From NCBI GenBank assembly GCA_036674765.1, contig JARVKI010000129.1, forward strand, positions 1-64,000: DNA of 64,000 nt, written 5' to 3'. Below, piece after piece: positions 1 through 10,413 of this stretch. Source of the DNA: Seiridium cupressi (lineage: Eukaryota > Ascomycota > Sordariomycetes > Amphisphaeriales > Sporocadaceae). Numbering within the stretch: the stretch's first letter is position 1; every line of letters begins with the position of its first letter. A program made the position numbers and the translations under genes. The notes below the pieces were generated by a model that was given only the letters and a program-made list of their open reading frames with translations, ran no database searches and was not told the DNA's origin.

Positions 1-52
1 CCGTTCCTTTGCGCCCCCGTGTCTTACCTTGTGGGGGTGTTTTTTTTTGTTT

Positions 53-86
<34 letters not shown>

Positions 87-641
87 AAATCGAAGAGAAC
101 AATCCTTGGGCTGCTGCATTGGTGTCGCGACTTTCATCCGTGTTGTTGCTTCGTCCCACCTCAGACGGCCGGACCAGGTAGCGGACTGGATCAGTGAGCA
201 TTTAAGATGCATTCGGCTCGAAAGAATGCACTTTCTCCTTGGGGTGTGGTAGACATACATTGTATGGCGCAAGCAACTCGAGAGCGATTTGGAGGCCGGG
301 TACGCACGCCGGCGGTGGGGCAAACGTGAGCGGCTGAGCAGGCACTTTTGGCCAGGGCATTTCATGTATGGCCCTTTTGGCCTTCGGACTCACGTCAGGC
401 CCCATCGACCCTTTTGGTCAAAGCGCTTGCTAGATGCAGCCTTCTCGGGCCACGGCCCATTCTATATTATGTTTGAGGGTATTATCACCTCTCAAGTCGT
501 CTTATTCTGATACAGGAGAACTCCTTGTTGCCCGGTCTCTTTTGTTTATTCGTATTTTATATCTTATCCTTGGATTCGGTTTTTTCTACTTATTCATTTT
601 CTAGAAGATATATATGATAACATATTTCTATATATATTTAT
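1..641. other. Gene-free left edge, upstream of the HET gene
   Basis: No gene is supported here. The stretch carries an uninterrupted run of 30 C at 55-84. The last 100 bases before the HET start are very AT-rich (TATA-like steps around 608-640), as expected for a promoter or 5' leader. Short ORFs across the C-run read as poly-proline or poly-glycine and are artefacts of the homopolymer. Confidence 0.6.
55..84. repeat. Homopolymer run of 30 C
   Basis: Thirty consecutive C are visible on the + strand. Long C/G runs recur as 15 G at 37337-37351, 12 C at 39307-39318 and 10 G at 40192-40201. They may be true mononucleotide repeats, or partly sequencing/assembly artefacts. Confidence 0.95.
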
Positions 642-2775
642 ATGGCTATGCCCGCACCGTACCCTGGTAGAAAGAAGGACTTTCCTCCACTATATGAACC
701 TCTTCTGGAACAACAGAGACAAATCAGACTCTTTTTCTTGCAGGTGGATGATTCTACACAAGAAGATGAACCCATCGCAGGTCTACTCGTCCCAGGGGCA
801 CTCGACCAAGTCAACGCACGATATGTAGCTTTGTCCTACGTCTGGGGTGCATTCGACGCTTCCCAGAGCATCGCAATCAACGGAAAACCATGTCTGATCT
901 CGCAAAATCTACTAGAGTTTCTTAGATCCCATCGACGCCGCTGTCGGAAAAGGCCCGAGATGCGCAGGATGCCGTTGTGGATCGACAGCATTTGTATCAA
1001 TCAGGCCAACATCTCTGAGCGGAACAGCCAGGTGGCGCTTATGAAGTATATCTACCGCAATGCGGGGATGGTGATTTCCTGGCTCGGAACATCCTTTCCT
1101 CTATGCGATTGGTCGTTCGAAGTGCTGAGGAAATTCAAAGAACAGATAGACAGGACCCATGATCCCAAGGCCTCGAAGGTTACCGATGTCGCCTGGCTCG
1201 ACATGTTCCCGCAAGCGTGCAAACAGGACCAACATCCGTCTGGGCCCCTGAAAAATGTCGTGTGGGATTCTATTCGGGAGCTCTGCGAACACACCTACTG
1301 GAGGAGAATCTGGGTCTTTCAGTAAGTGAGCTAGTGGTTCATCAAACAGGATATGCTGCCGCACGCAAGTGGGCTTGGAGGTCAAGAAACATGAAAGTTG
1401 GTAGGAGTGGGACGTTCACTGTCTGTGGTAGTCCATCGCTAACGTCGAACCGCCGCAAAGAGAAGTCGTCCTTGGAGACATAGTCATGCTAACTTGCGGA
1501 GACGACGTGATCCACCTCAAGGACGTGATGCAAGTCATCCGATGGCTCATTGGACTTAATGCATCATTAAAGAAGCCTGAAAACATGGACCTAGCTATCT
1601 GGAATATGATTAGCTTGGGGGAATTCTCCGAACGAGTGGCTGGTCTACGGTCTATCCTTCACATTTGTGCGGCAAAAGAGATCAAAGACACCGACGGATG
1701 GATTTTGACCAACATGCTTCGTGACTACGAAGCAACCGACCCCAGAGACAAGATATACGGTAGTCTTGCCGTTACCCACCTGGATATTACCCCCGACTAC
1801 TCGAAAAATGTCAAGGATGTTTACCTTGAGGCTGCGACAGTGCTGATGAAGGAGAGATTCGAACTGGTTCTCTTGCTCGCCGGGTCATTGGAGCCGAAAG
1901 ATCCGCGCAGGCAGCCCTTTGATATACCCTCGTGGGTTCCCGATTGGAGTCTGAGTGGCTCTAGCTTTCAGCCTGTCGACCACCCATTCACAGCTTCAAA
2001 AGGCCGACCGCAGAGTCTGGGCCCAGAAATTAAAGGCGACAGCTTATACTGCTCCGGTGTTGTGTGCGAGGAGGTTGTCGCGGTAGAGCCGGTCCTAACC
2101 CCCGAGGACTGTCTAAAGTTTTGCTGCGATTACCTTGCTAACCGCGAAACGGAAAAGTACCCATCCGGCATACCGCACTTACGAGCGCTCTTCCAGATCT
2201 TACTGTCGAATTGGGACACAATGGCCAACTGTCGGACGGAGCCGGAGAGTATGATATATCAGGTCGTCGCATGTGGTCTCTTACACCTTTTCCTTGATCA
2301 AGAGATCAAGTACAGGTCGAGGACGGGGACACCACAAATCAACAATCCGCTCTGCGAACTTGGTCTTGGTGCAAAGTACTCAGATCTCACCACCATATTT
2401 TGGAACAAGATTGTCGGGACCAGCAAGGAGCCCAGTTGTTGCGTTATCACCGGCCCCCCAGAGCAGCAACCTGCGACTATGAGTGCCATCGGGGAGAAAC
2501 TATCCACGACGGTCTCTGTGGCTCTGCTAGCTTCTCTTAGAGATCGAAGGATCTTTCACACAAAAAATGGCTATTTAGGCATTGGACTGGAAAGCACACG
2601 CATAGGAGACCAAGTATGTGTGGCGTTCGGTTGCGACATTCCCGTACTTCTCCGGCCACAAGGGCCATGTTACGCTCATGTGGGTCCATGCTATGTCGTT
2701 GGATTTATGGAAGGCGAGGCGATGGGGGACATCCGGAAAGGCAAGAGGGAGACAACAAGATTTGAGATCCGATAG
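642..2775 (+). CDS. HET-domain (heterokaryon incompatibility) protein
   Basis: Two exons, 642-1321 and 1461-2775, give 664 aa. The 139-bp intron begins GTAAGT and ends AAAG. Joining there restores the family motif WVFQEVVLGD, whereas reading on from exon 1 stops at once, so the junction is well supported. HET hallmarks in order: YVALSYVWG (residues 61-69), LWIDSICINQ (112-121), YWRRIWVFQE (about 217-228), ATDPRDKIYG (318-327) and a C-terminal segment with GDQVCVAFG and the VLLRP/VGF pattern. HET proteins act in the cytoplasm in allorecognition and trigger death of incompatible hyphal fusions; the partner cannot be read from sequence. No NACHT, WD40 or ankyrin region is present. A second ATG lies two codons downstream (648). 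The 3' end converges on the RidA-family gene 187 bp away. Confidence 0.9.
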
Positions 2776-2962
2776 CATAGATACCCAAACTTGGGATTTA
2801 TTCGGTTGACTGAACCTGAGATGTCCTTGTTGCAGCGGGGAATAGCTCGGCACAAAGAGAGGGATCGATTGGAATCGAAAGGCATAGAATTGACTTTTGG
2901 GTCTAAAACGCAAACCCATATCCTTTTTGCGCCGCACTCTCCAGGTTTACACAAAGGCAGGC

Positions 2963-3455
2963 TTATGGAAGAGCAATGGCCTCAATCTCGACGTCGGCAT
3001 TCTTTGGCAGAGTCTTGACTGCCACGCAGCTCCTGGCTGGCTTGTGAACCATCCACTTCTCGTACTCCTTGTTCATCTCGGCAAAGTCGGCCATATCGGC
3101 CAAGAAGATGTTCACCTTGACAATCTTCTGGATCGACGTGCCAGCTTTCTTGAGAACAGCCTCCAGGTTCTTGAAGCACAGAGCTGTCTTCTCGGCAATG
3201 GAGCCCTCGATCAAGTTACCCTGGGGATCGAGGTGAATCTGGCCCGAGCAGTAGATAGCAGTCGGGGTCTTGACAGCGTGGGACTGGTTGCACGTGTGAG
3301 CGGCATATTCATGGTTCATAAGTCTCTGAGTTACTTACGTAGGGGCCAACAGCTATATATGTATTTTGATCAGTAAGCCACCTAATTCAACCGGCGAGTC
3401 GGGCTCACTTACGCGGGACAATGTCCTTGGCAATGATGGTAGTAAGGTCAGACAT
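2963..3455 (-). CDS. RidA/YjgF/UK114-family enamine/imine deaminase
   Basis: Three exons on the minus strand, 3413-3455, 3339-3352 and 2963-3283, encode 125 aa, the usual RidA length. Exon 2 is only 14 nt. It supplies the codons for PVGPY between DIVP and SHAVKTP, rebuilding the conserved GPYSHAV signature. Other family marks are YCSGQIHLDP, VKVNIFLADMADF and RSCVAVKTLPKNADVEIEAIA. RidA proteins hydrolyse reactive 2-aminoacrylate and other enamine/imine intermediates of PLP enzymes; fungal paralogues are mitochondrial (Mmf1 type) or cytosolic (Hmf1 type). The N-terminus MSDLTTIIAKD shows no basic amphipathic presequence, so I favour cytosol, without certainty. Introns are 60 bp and 55 bp with GTAAGT donors. 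The gene is divergent from PMT4 and convergent with HET. Confidence 0.93.
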
Positions 3456-4654
3456 GTTGCGGCGTGATGTGGATGATGGAGGGTTCGACGGATACTGAGC
3501 AAATTGGATTGAACTGATTCGGGCAGGCTTGGAAAGAGCTGTTCGAATGGGCAAAAGTCGAAGAGCTGTTCTCATCGTGGCCTGTTTTTTAGCAGGGCTG
3601 TTGAGAGGGGATGCGGGTTATGTGAAGTGCTTAGGCGGAGAACGTACCGCTCCGTACTTCGGACCGCACGGCGCCAAGATTGCCTACGGCGGACCCGCAG
3701 AACAGTTCAGGAACGGGATCCCAACGCCAGCAGCTCAGAGTGTCTATCACCTTCACGGCTCCGGGTCCAGTTTGCGATTCAGGCGTATTCTGGCAACGGT
3801 TTGACAAGGGACCCGGACTATAGGCTATAGAGCTGGCATCTTATATACGCCGTCCCCAAGAGCTTTCCCCGGCCAGTCCGCGCAGAACGGCAGTTGCCAA
3901 TCTATTCCTGCCACTAATGCACGGGTTCGTTGCTACACAATCTCGGGCGCTTTGCCATTTAAGCTACTTGAGCTTCCCACAGCTCGACAAATCAACCTCA
4001 AACGTCATGCGTAATTCGATGACACAATGTTCAGCCAATTCGCATGTGAAGCATTGCCGCTGCGTTCGAGTCGGCCGACTAATAAAACACGGGCTTGTGC
4101 GCGCTCTCCCTTATCGTTATCGCTGGCCCTGTGGCTTGTTTTAGCGTCATGCTATTCGATCCAGCTCGGGGTCTTTCATAGGGCGGCCGCCAGGGACCAA
4201 GCCAGCTCAGGGGCTTTCCCATACAGAAGTGCCAAGTGGCCTGAAAGCTGAACTCCACCAACCCCTGTGCAGGAAAGTCCAAGCTGTGAACCAGGTAAAG
4301 GAGAAGGTCCCTCTTTGGTTTTCGAAGCCTTTCCGGATCCCGTCTCTCGACGATCTCAGCTTGGAAGGATCACCTCTACAAGCTGCCCACGTCGAATTGG
4401 TTGATAGGGTGGCAGCCTCTTCTTCCTTTTATTAGGTGAGTTCTTGTGACACCACACTGCCAGCTTGAAGCTATGCGAGCTCCCCTCCATCAATACCACT
4501 GCAGCTCCCAACAGGCTGTCACTGGTCTGTCAGGAGCATTGACATATCAAAGCTCTTGCCAGCGATCCTTCCGCTGACACAGTCTGTTTCGACCCATCTA
4601 GTTTTCTCTTCGTACGCTCCTTCTGGTCTCTCCTTGTTAGGCATTTAGCCCACG
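3456..4654. other. Divergent intergenic region between RidA-family gene and PMT4
   Basis: About 1.2 kb separates two outward-pointing start codons, so it should hold both promoters and 5' leaders. Small ORFs here (for example 3529-3804) have no start context, family resemblance or splice logic, and I call no gene. The final 100 bases before PMT4 are pyrimidine-rich, typical of fungal leaders. Confidence 0.6.
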
Positions 4655-7100
4655 ATGGCGACTACCGCCACACCCCAGGGCAGTTTGCGCCAGCGCAACA
4701 CTGGCTCGAAAAAGAAGTCTGGCTCGCCTGGGCCTGACGATACTCGGCTGGATACCCTGATCAAGTCGAACAAGCCAGCCTCGACCTTTGGTTCTGAATG
4801 GGACTACAAAATCGCCTTGGCTGTCATTACGGTCCTGGCCTTCATATCGAGATTCTGGGGAATAAGCCATCCAAATGAGGTCGTCTTCGATGAAGTCCAC
4901 TTTGGCAAGGTAATGCCATTCTCTGCCTATGATGCATTTAGCCCTGTGCCTCGAGACATGAACTAACAATCCCTTGATTAGTTTGCCTCCTACTATCTCG
5001 AGAGAACCTACTTCTTCGATGTGCACCCTCCGTTTGGAAAGCTCCTGTTCGCGCTCATGGGATGGCTGGTTGGTTACGATGGCCACTTCCACTTCGAGAA
5101 CATTGGTGACTCCTATATCACGAACAAAGTTCCTTATGTCGCGTTTCGTGCGATGCCTGCGCTTCTCGGCTCCCTGACCGTGTCCGTCACGTACTTGATC
5201 ATGTGGGAGTCTGGTTACAGTCTCCCTGCCTGTGTTGTCGCTGCTGGTCTGATCCTCTTGGACAATGCCCACATTGGCCAGACACGCCTGATCTTGCTGG
5301 ATGCCACGCTCGTCCTCACAATGGCCTGCAGTCTTCTGTTCTACATCAAGTTCTATAAGATGAGACACGACCCCTTCAGCCGCAAATGGTGGAAGTGGCT
5401 GATTCTGACGGGTTTTGCCCTGTCTTGCGATATCTCGACCAAGTACGTAGGCTTGTTTGCCTTTGTCACCATTGGTTCGGCCGTGGTCATTGATCTCTGG
5501 GATCTCTTGGATGTCAAGCGAACGGGAGGCGCGCTGAGTGTTCCTGACTTTGCCAAGCATTTCGCCGCGCGCGCTTTCGGATTGATCATCATGCCCTTCA
5601 TCTTCTACTTGTTCTGGTTCCAGGTTCATTTTGCTATCTTGACCAGATCGGGTCCGGGTGACGACTTCATGACCCCCGAGTTCCAGGAGACTCTGTCCGA
5701 TAATGTCATGTTTGCCAACTCGATCACCATCGATTACTATGACACAATTACCATCAAGCACAAGGAAACCAAGGCCTACCTTCACAGTCACGCTGCGAAT
5801 TATCCTCTCCGTTACGATGACGGTCGGGTTTCCAGTCAGGGCCAGCAAGTGACGGGTTACCCCTACGAAGACGCAAACAACCACTGGCAAATTCTGCCTC
5901 TGGATGGTAATGAAGAGGCAGGCCGTGTTGTCAAGAACCATGACTTGGTTCGTCTCCGGCACGTGGGAACCGACTCGATCCTCTTGTCTCACGATGTTGC
6001 TTCTCCCTACTACCCCACGAACCAGGAATTCACAACTGTTTCTGTTGCTGATGCCCTTGGCGACCGCAAGGAGGACAGTCTTTTCGAGGTTCGTATCGAG
6101 AATGGGAAGAACGGCCAGGAATTCAAGAGCATTGCTAGCCACTTCAAATTCATTCACAACCCCAGCAAAGTCGCCATGTGGACTCACGAAACACCCCTGC
6201 CCGACTGGGGTCACCGCCAGCAAGAGATCAATGGAAACAAGCAGATCACACCTAGTTCCAATGTATGGCTCGTGGAGGACATCCCATCTATTCCAGCAGA
6301 CAACCCGCGTCGCGAGAAGCCCGTAAAGGAGGTGAAGCGACTGCCCTTCTTGCAGAAGTGGTTTGAATTGCAGCGATCCATGTTCTGGCACAACAACCAG
6401 TTGACTAGCAGCCATCCCTATGCCAGTCAACCCTACCAATGGCCATTCCTGCTTAGAGGCGTTAGTTTCTGGACCCAGAACGATACGCGCCAGCAGATTT
6501 ACTTCTTGGGTAACCCCATTGGTTGGTGGATCGCAAGCAGCCTGTTGGCCGTCTACGTTGGCATCATTGGTGCTGATCAGATCTCTCTCCGTCGTGGGAT
6601 GGATGCATTGGATCGTCGTAGGTCGACATTGACATTCTTTGGGTTACAAGAACTAATTGCTCGCAGGTACCCGTACTCGTCTATACAACTCCACTGGGTT
6701 TTTCTTCCTGGCCTGGGCCACCCATTATTTCCCTTTCTATGTCATGGGACGTCAACTGTTCCTGCACCACTACCTACCCGCCCACCTCGCTTCGTGCCTG
6801 ATCGTGGGCTCCCTGGTCGAGTTTGTCTTCAACGCTGACCCCGTCTCTGAGGAGGCTAGCTACCAAGCCATTAAGTCTGGCAAGAAGCCGGCACCTGGAC
6901 CAAGGCGATTCGTCACTGCCCGCGAAAGGTTTGCTGGCACGAGCATGGTCTCGGCTTGGATTGCCACCGGAGTCATCCTAACCGTCGTGGCTGCTGGCTG
7001 GTACTTCTTCCTGCCTCTCACCTATGGTTACCCGGGCCTCAGCGTCGATGAGGTTCTCCGCCGCAAGTGGCTCGGCTACGACCTACACTTCGCGAAATAG
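4655..7100 (+). CDS. pmt4: Dolichyl-phosphate-mannose protein O-mannosyltransferase, PMT4 type
   Basis: Exons 4655-4909, 4982-6617 and 6667-7100 give 774 aa, close to yeast Pmt4 (762). The enzyme moves mannose from dolichyl-phosphate mannose to Ser/Thr of secretory and membrane proteins in the ER. The first lumenal loop carries the PMT signature EVVFDEVHFGKFASYYLERT followed by YFFDVHPPFGKLL, including the catalytic DE pair. The FASYYLER and VHPPF wording marks the PMT4 rather than the PMT1 or PMT2 branch. A central lumenal region (about residues 310-510) is MIR-like (YLHSHAANYP, VRLRHVGTDSILLSHD). The C-terminal block contains STGFFFLAWATHYFPFY and RQLFLHHYLPAHLAS and several membrane spans. 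Introns are 72 and 49 bp. Cell-wall and GPI proteins such as the product at 41154-41636 are plausible substrates. Confidence 0.96.
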
Positions 7101-7477
7101 GCGAAGTCACCATACGGCGGGGGGAGATAAGAGACACCCTCGATCCGATCTAGGCGTGTACATGTAAGATTAGACGGGACACTGGAGGAGTTGTGATTGG
7201 GTCGCTTATGGGAAAAGGAAATAAAAGCTCTCTTTGATATGTCATGATGGGGTCTCCCATAATAACAGCTGAGCTAGTAATGAGACACTACTTGCTCAAG
7301 CACAAGTAAAGGGGTTCACCGTCTCCGTGCCGCTCATGACGCAAGTTCTTGGGCGTGATCTATCTACTTACTCGCCTTCCACTACCGCACAGCTCTCAAA
7401 GTTCCACCCCCTCCCCAGCAACAGCGGCGGGTTCTGATGCTACTGTCCGTCAAGGTGGGCTCGCTCTTGTTACTGCA

Positions 7478-7810
7478 TTACTTTTCTGATACGCTGCAAG
7501 CAGCATGTCGAAAGGGCAGCGACCTGCCACGCACAGCACGTTTCTTTCCCATGCCGTGACGCTTGCACTAAAAGTTAACAAGGTCAGCAGTTTCCCCGAT
7601 TCAGTATTCTTAGCGAGTCATCAAGAGTTGCAGCGCGTGCTTCATGATCAGAAGCGCTCCACTGGGGAGTTTTTGCTTAAGAACGCGCCACGGAGGGAAG
7701 ATAAACCAGGGAAGTTCGCTTACGGTGAGGGCGCGGGCACATGGCTGGCCATCTGGTAGAGGCACGCCGCACTGTCGCTCTATGTCCATGGTTGGTACCA
7801 CATCGGCCAT
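7478..7810 (-). pseudogene. Orphan SCA7 zinc-domain fragment (Sgf73/ataxin-7 type) with frame break
   Basis: Minus-strand exons 7724-7810 and 7478-7567, split by a 156-bp intron with GTAAGC donor and TTTTAG acceptor, rebuild the SCA7 motif exactly: C-x9-C-x5-C-x2-H (CGVPLPDGQPC, then ARALT, then CKRH). It continues into HGMGKKRAVRGRSLP as in the family. SCA7 anchors the SAGA deubiquitinase module and binds nucleosomes. Two things are odd. The predicted protein is only 58 aa, against several hundred for Sgf73. Right after RSLPF the frame is off by one base: the expected DMLLAAYQK is encoded in the neighbouring frame, while the spliced frame stops at 7478-7480. The ATG at 7810 has a good context. 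Most likely a decaying partial duplicate of the SAGA gene, or a sequencing indel in a short gene. Sites beyond the SCA7 core were not found nearby. Confidence 0.65.
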
Positions 7811-8397
7811 GGTTGTGATGAAAGGGACAAGAAACTACGTAGGCAATATATTAGGGGTTTTTCCAGATGCGATGGGATGTCTGCGACTTACGTGACTAGG
7901 CGCGATTAATCATCACTATCCATCCGTCTGTTCGATGACTTACTTCTGGTCCGGGCCGTGTTATGAGTACTTTTATAAGTAAGTAAGGACCAGACCAAAG
8001 CAACATGATTGTATCAATTAAATAAAGTCGACTAGCCAGATAAGCGATGGAAGTTCTCTGGGTAGCAGTCGGTATAGAGGGGTCAATTTTGACGCTAGGC
8101 TCACATGGTCTCCAGCCCGTCGCCCGAGGTGCCTCAGTGCAGAGCTAGAATGAGGAAAATATGACTTTTCTCGGATTCAAGGCTGAGAGATTATGACGTT
8201 TATTTCTTTGGGGCTGTGGCTGTCAGGACGTATACACCAGGACTTATGCCGTTCCTTAGCACCCATACCCTGTCTATGGCAGAATCACTCCGCGCACGGA
8301 AATCATTGTCCCTTTTTCTGTTCTAGATCTAAAGTGACGACCTTTGGCTTTCGCCGTTGGTACGCCGCGACGACACCAATACTGCAAGTAATCTTCC
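7811..8397. other. Intergenic, no gene seen
   Basis: About 590 bp between the SCA7 fragment and the end of the P450. Only short unrelated ORFs occur; it should hold the upstream region of the fragment and the P450 3' end. Confidence 0.5.
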
Positions 8398-10413
8398 TCA
8401 AGAACTGGCCTTGGTGACGTAGACTGGCCAGTCGTGCGGCAGCATTGCAAATCTTGCCTTCCACACCCACTGCTGTTGAGGATCGACCTGGCGGATCTCA
8501 TAGTCACGAACAATAGTCGCTGTGATCTTGGACAGTTCTAATCTCGCAATTTTCTGTCCAGGGCAAGCTGCATAACCTTGCCCCCACTGTATTCTGCTTG
8601 TCAGCAGCAGGTAACAATGAAGCGGTGTCGTTGTTCGAGCTGACGGGGTCGACGACTCACGGGCATGAAGTACTTCTCTAGTACGGCAGCATCATCTCCA
8701 AGCCATCGTTCTGGCTGGAATTGGGCAGCGTCAGGACCCCAAATCTCGGTTGAGTAATGCATGACCCAGGAGTTGATGGAAAGAATGGTCCCGGGAGCAA
8801 AAGTCTTGCCTCCAATGGTTAGGCCGCCCTCAGGCACTGCTCTTGGAAGCCCCATAGGAGTTGGCGAAAAGACGCGGAGCGCTTCCTTGATGCATGCTTG
8901 TAGGTGTGGCAGCTTCTGCGCGTCAGCGTAGGAGACGACGCGGTCCTTGCATCTGCCCTGGCTCTGAGCCGCTTTCTGGGAGAATTCATGTCAGTTTTTA
9001 AGAGAATAAGCCAAGGGATCCTGCGAGCTGGCTCACAATCTCATCGCGGCATCGCTGCCAGTGCTTTCCTTCCGGGGTCCGGATGATATGATAGACGAAG
9101 CTCTGAAGACCGCTGGAAATGGTGTCGGAACCAGCGCCAACGGCTTGGAATGAGTGTGCCTCAATGTTCTTCATGGACAAGCGCTCGGGATGCTCCTCGT
9201 GAACCCTGAGCCAGTGAGCGATGAGGTCATATCGTGCGTCCGGGTTCTTGCGCCGTTCTTCGACCGCACCAAATGTAACCTCGAATAAATGGTTGTGCGG
9301 CATGAGTTGAGCCCAGGTGACGAACGGGTTCACTAAAAGGTAGTGGCTATACAAAAGGAATATTAGATATCAGATCATTTGGAGGAGCCTACTCAACAAG
9401 TAGATAGTTGACTTGAACTTGTGGGACAACCAAAGGAACTGTGATATTACTGTAGCTGCTTACAACCAACGATAAAACCCTGCACTAGCGGCATAGGCAT
9501 TTAGATTAGCGATATTATGTATAGTGTTTTTGATATCCGTTCCAGATTCCAGGAAACCAAACTGCTTCGAGAAGATGATCTCCCCAATGATATCGAAGGA
9601 TGCATAAGTGAAGAACCAGTCCTGGAGTTGTCAGACTTGATCTGTAGCCCACAAAGAGCCTAGCTTGAGCAACTGAAACTTGAAATTGCATAGGACTGAT
9701 CACAATTCATCCAGCTTCTCGGTACGAGGATATAGAATTACTCACCAAGTCCATGGGCTTTCCTTGGTCTGCATAATGGTCCATCCAGCCACAAAGCCTT
9801 GCGATGACTTCATCTATGTTTGCTTCCGCTTTTAGCAAGTTGCTCAACGTATATGCTGGTGCAAAGTTCTTGGACCGTTCGACTTTTTTCTTGGGGTCCA
9901 GTTCGGCCATGGGGTTCTCCCAGCGCCAGTCTGGGAATTGCATCGCTTTGTACCAGGGCCCCTAATCATACGTGTGAGTGTGTTGTATCATTTTGCTACA
10001 GTCAGAGACCTAGATGTCAATCATGGTAGACGAACCTTTGGCAGAGGTGCCAGAAGTATTTGCCTCAGACCATCTGGATGGCTAACACTCACTTCATCAT
10101 GTGAGACGCGAACGAAGTGCCCTGCGAAATGTTTAACACGCGGGATCACATGCCCAAGTATGATGGGCTTTGTGCAAGGAAGCTTACCATGTTTTCTGTG
10201 CAGTTCGACGAGTTTCAGGTTTTGGTCCCCAATCACAATGTGCCGAACATGCCAAAGTCGAGTGAGTGATGCAAAGAAGGGTCCCGGTATATCGCTGAGC
10301 TTTGAATACCTGCGGAACAGCAGAGCGGGAACGACAATACCAACCACAAACGCGATAAGGGTAGGCCAAGCCTCGGGGCGCGAGCGCGAGAACGTCTCAA
10401 TGAGCGAAGACAT
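8398..10413 (-). CDS. Cytochrome P450 monooxygenase
   Basis: Seven exons on the minus strand: 10188-10413, 10036-10121, 9746-9961, 9464-9621, 9037-9346, 8661-8975 and 8398-8586, giving 499 aa, the standard P450 size. An N-terminal membrane anchor (TLIAFVVGIVVPALLF) precedes the proline hinge SDIPGPF. Further marks are FVRVSHDEVSVSHPDGLRQIL, the I-helix GAGSDTISSG, the K-helix EALR (ExxR), PERW and the haem loop WGQGYAACPGQ with the ligand cysteine. The haem loop departs from FxxGxRxC by W for F and A for R; wording of this kind occurs in a fungal branch that includes pisatin-demethylase-like enzymes. Substrate is unknown and no partner pathway genes are adjacent. The upstream TTG at 10437 extends the frame, but ATG 10413 is the first ATG. 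Intron 2 has a GTTCGT donor. Confidence 0.95.

Noticed and set aside
24..365. ORFs with poly-Gly or poly-Pro across the C-run
   Set aside because: They exist only because the 30-C homopolymer lacks stops in every frame.
3529..3804. 91-aa ORF with a hydrophobic start, resembling a secreted protein
   Set aside because: It lies in the divergent promoter between two conserved genes, its mature part has no conserved pattern, and a competing ORF overlaps it. Chance is more likely.
4637..6439. 600-aa open frame antisense to PMT4
   Set aside because: It runs through PMT4 intron 1 and mirrors codon bias of the sense gene (Val/Asp/Gly/Glu-rich, no domain). It is a shadow of the conserved sense frame.
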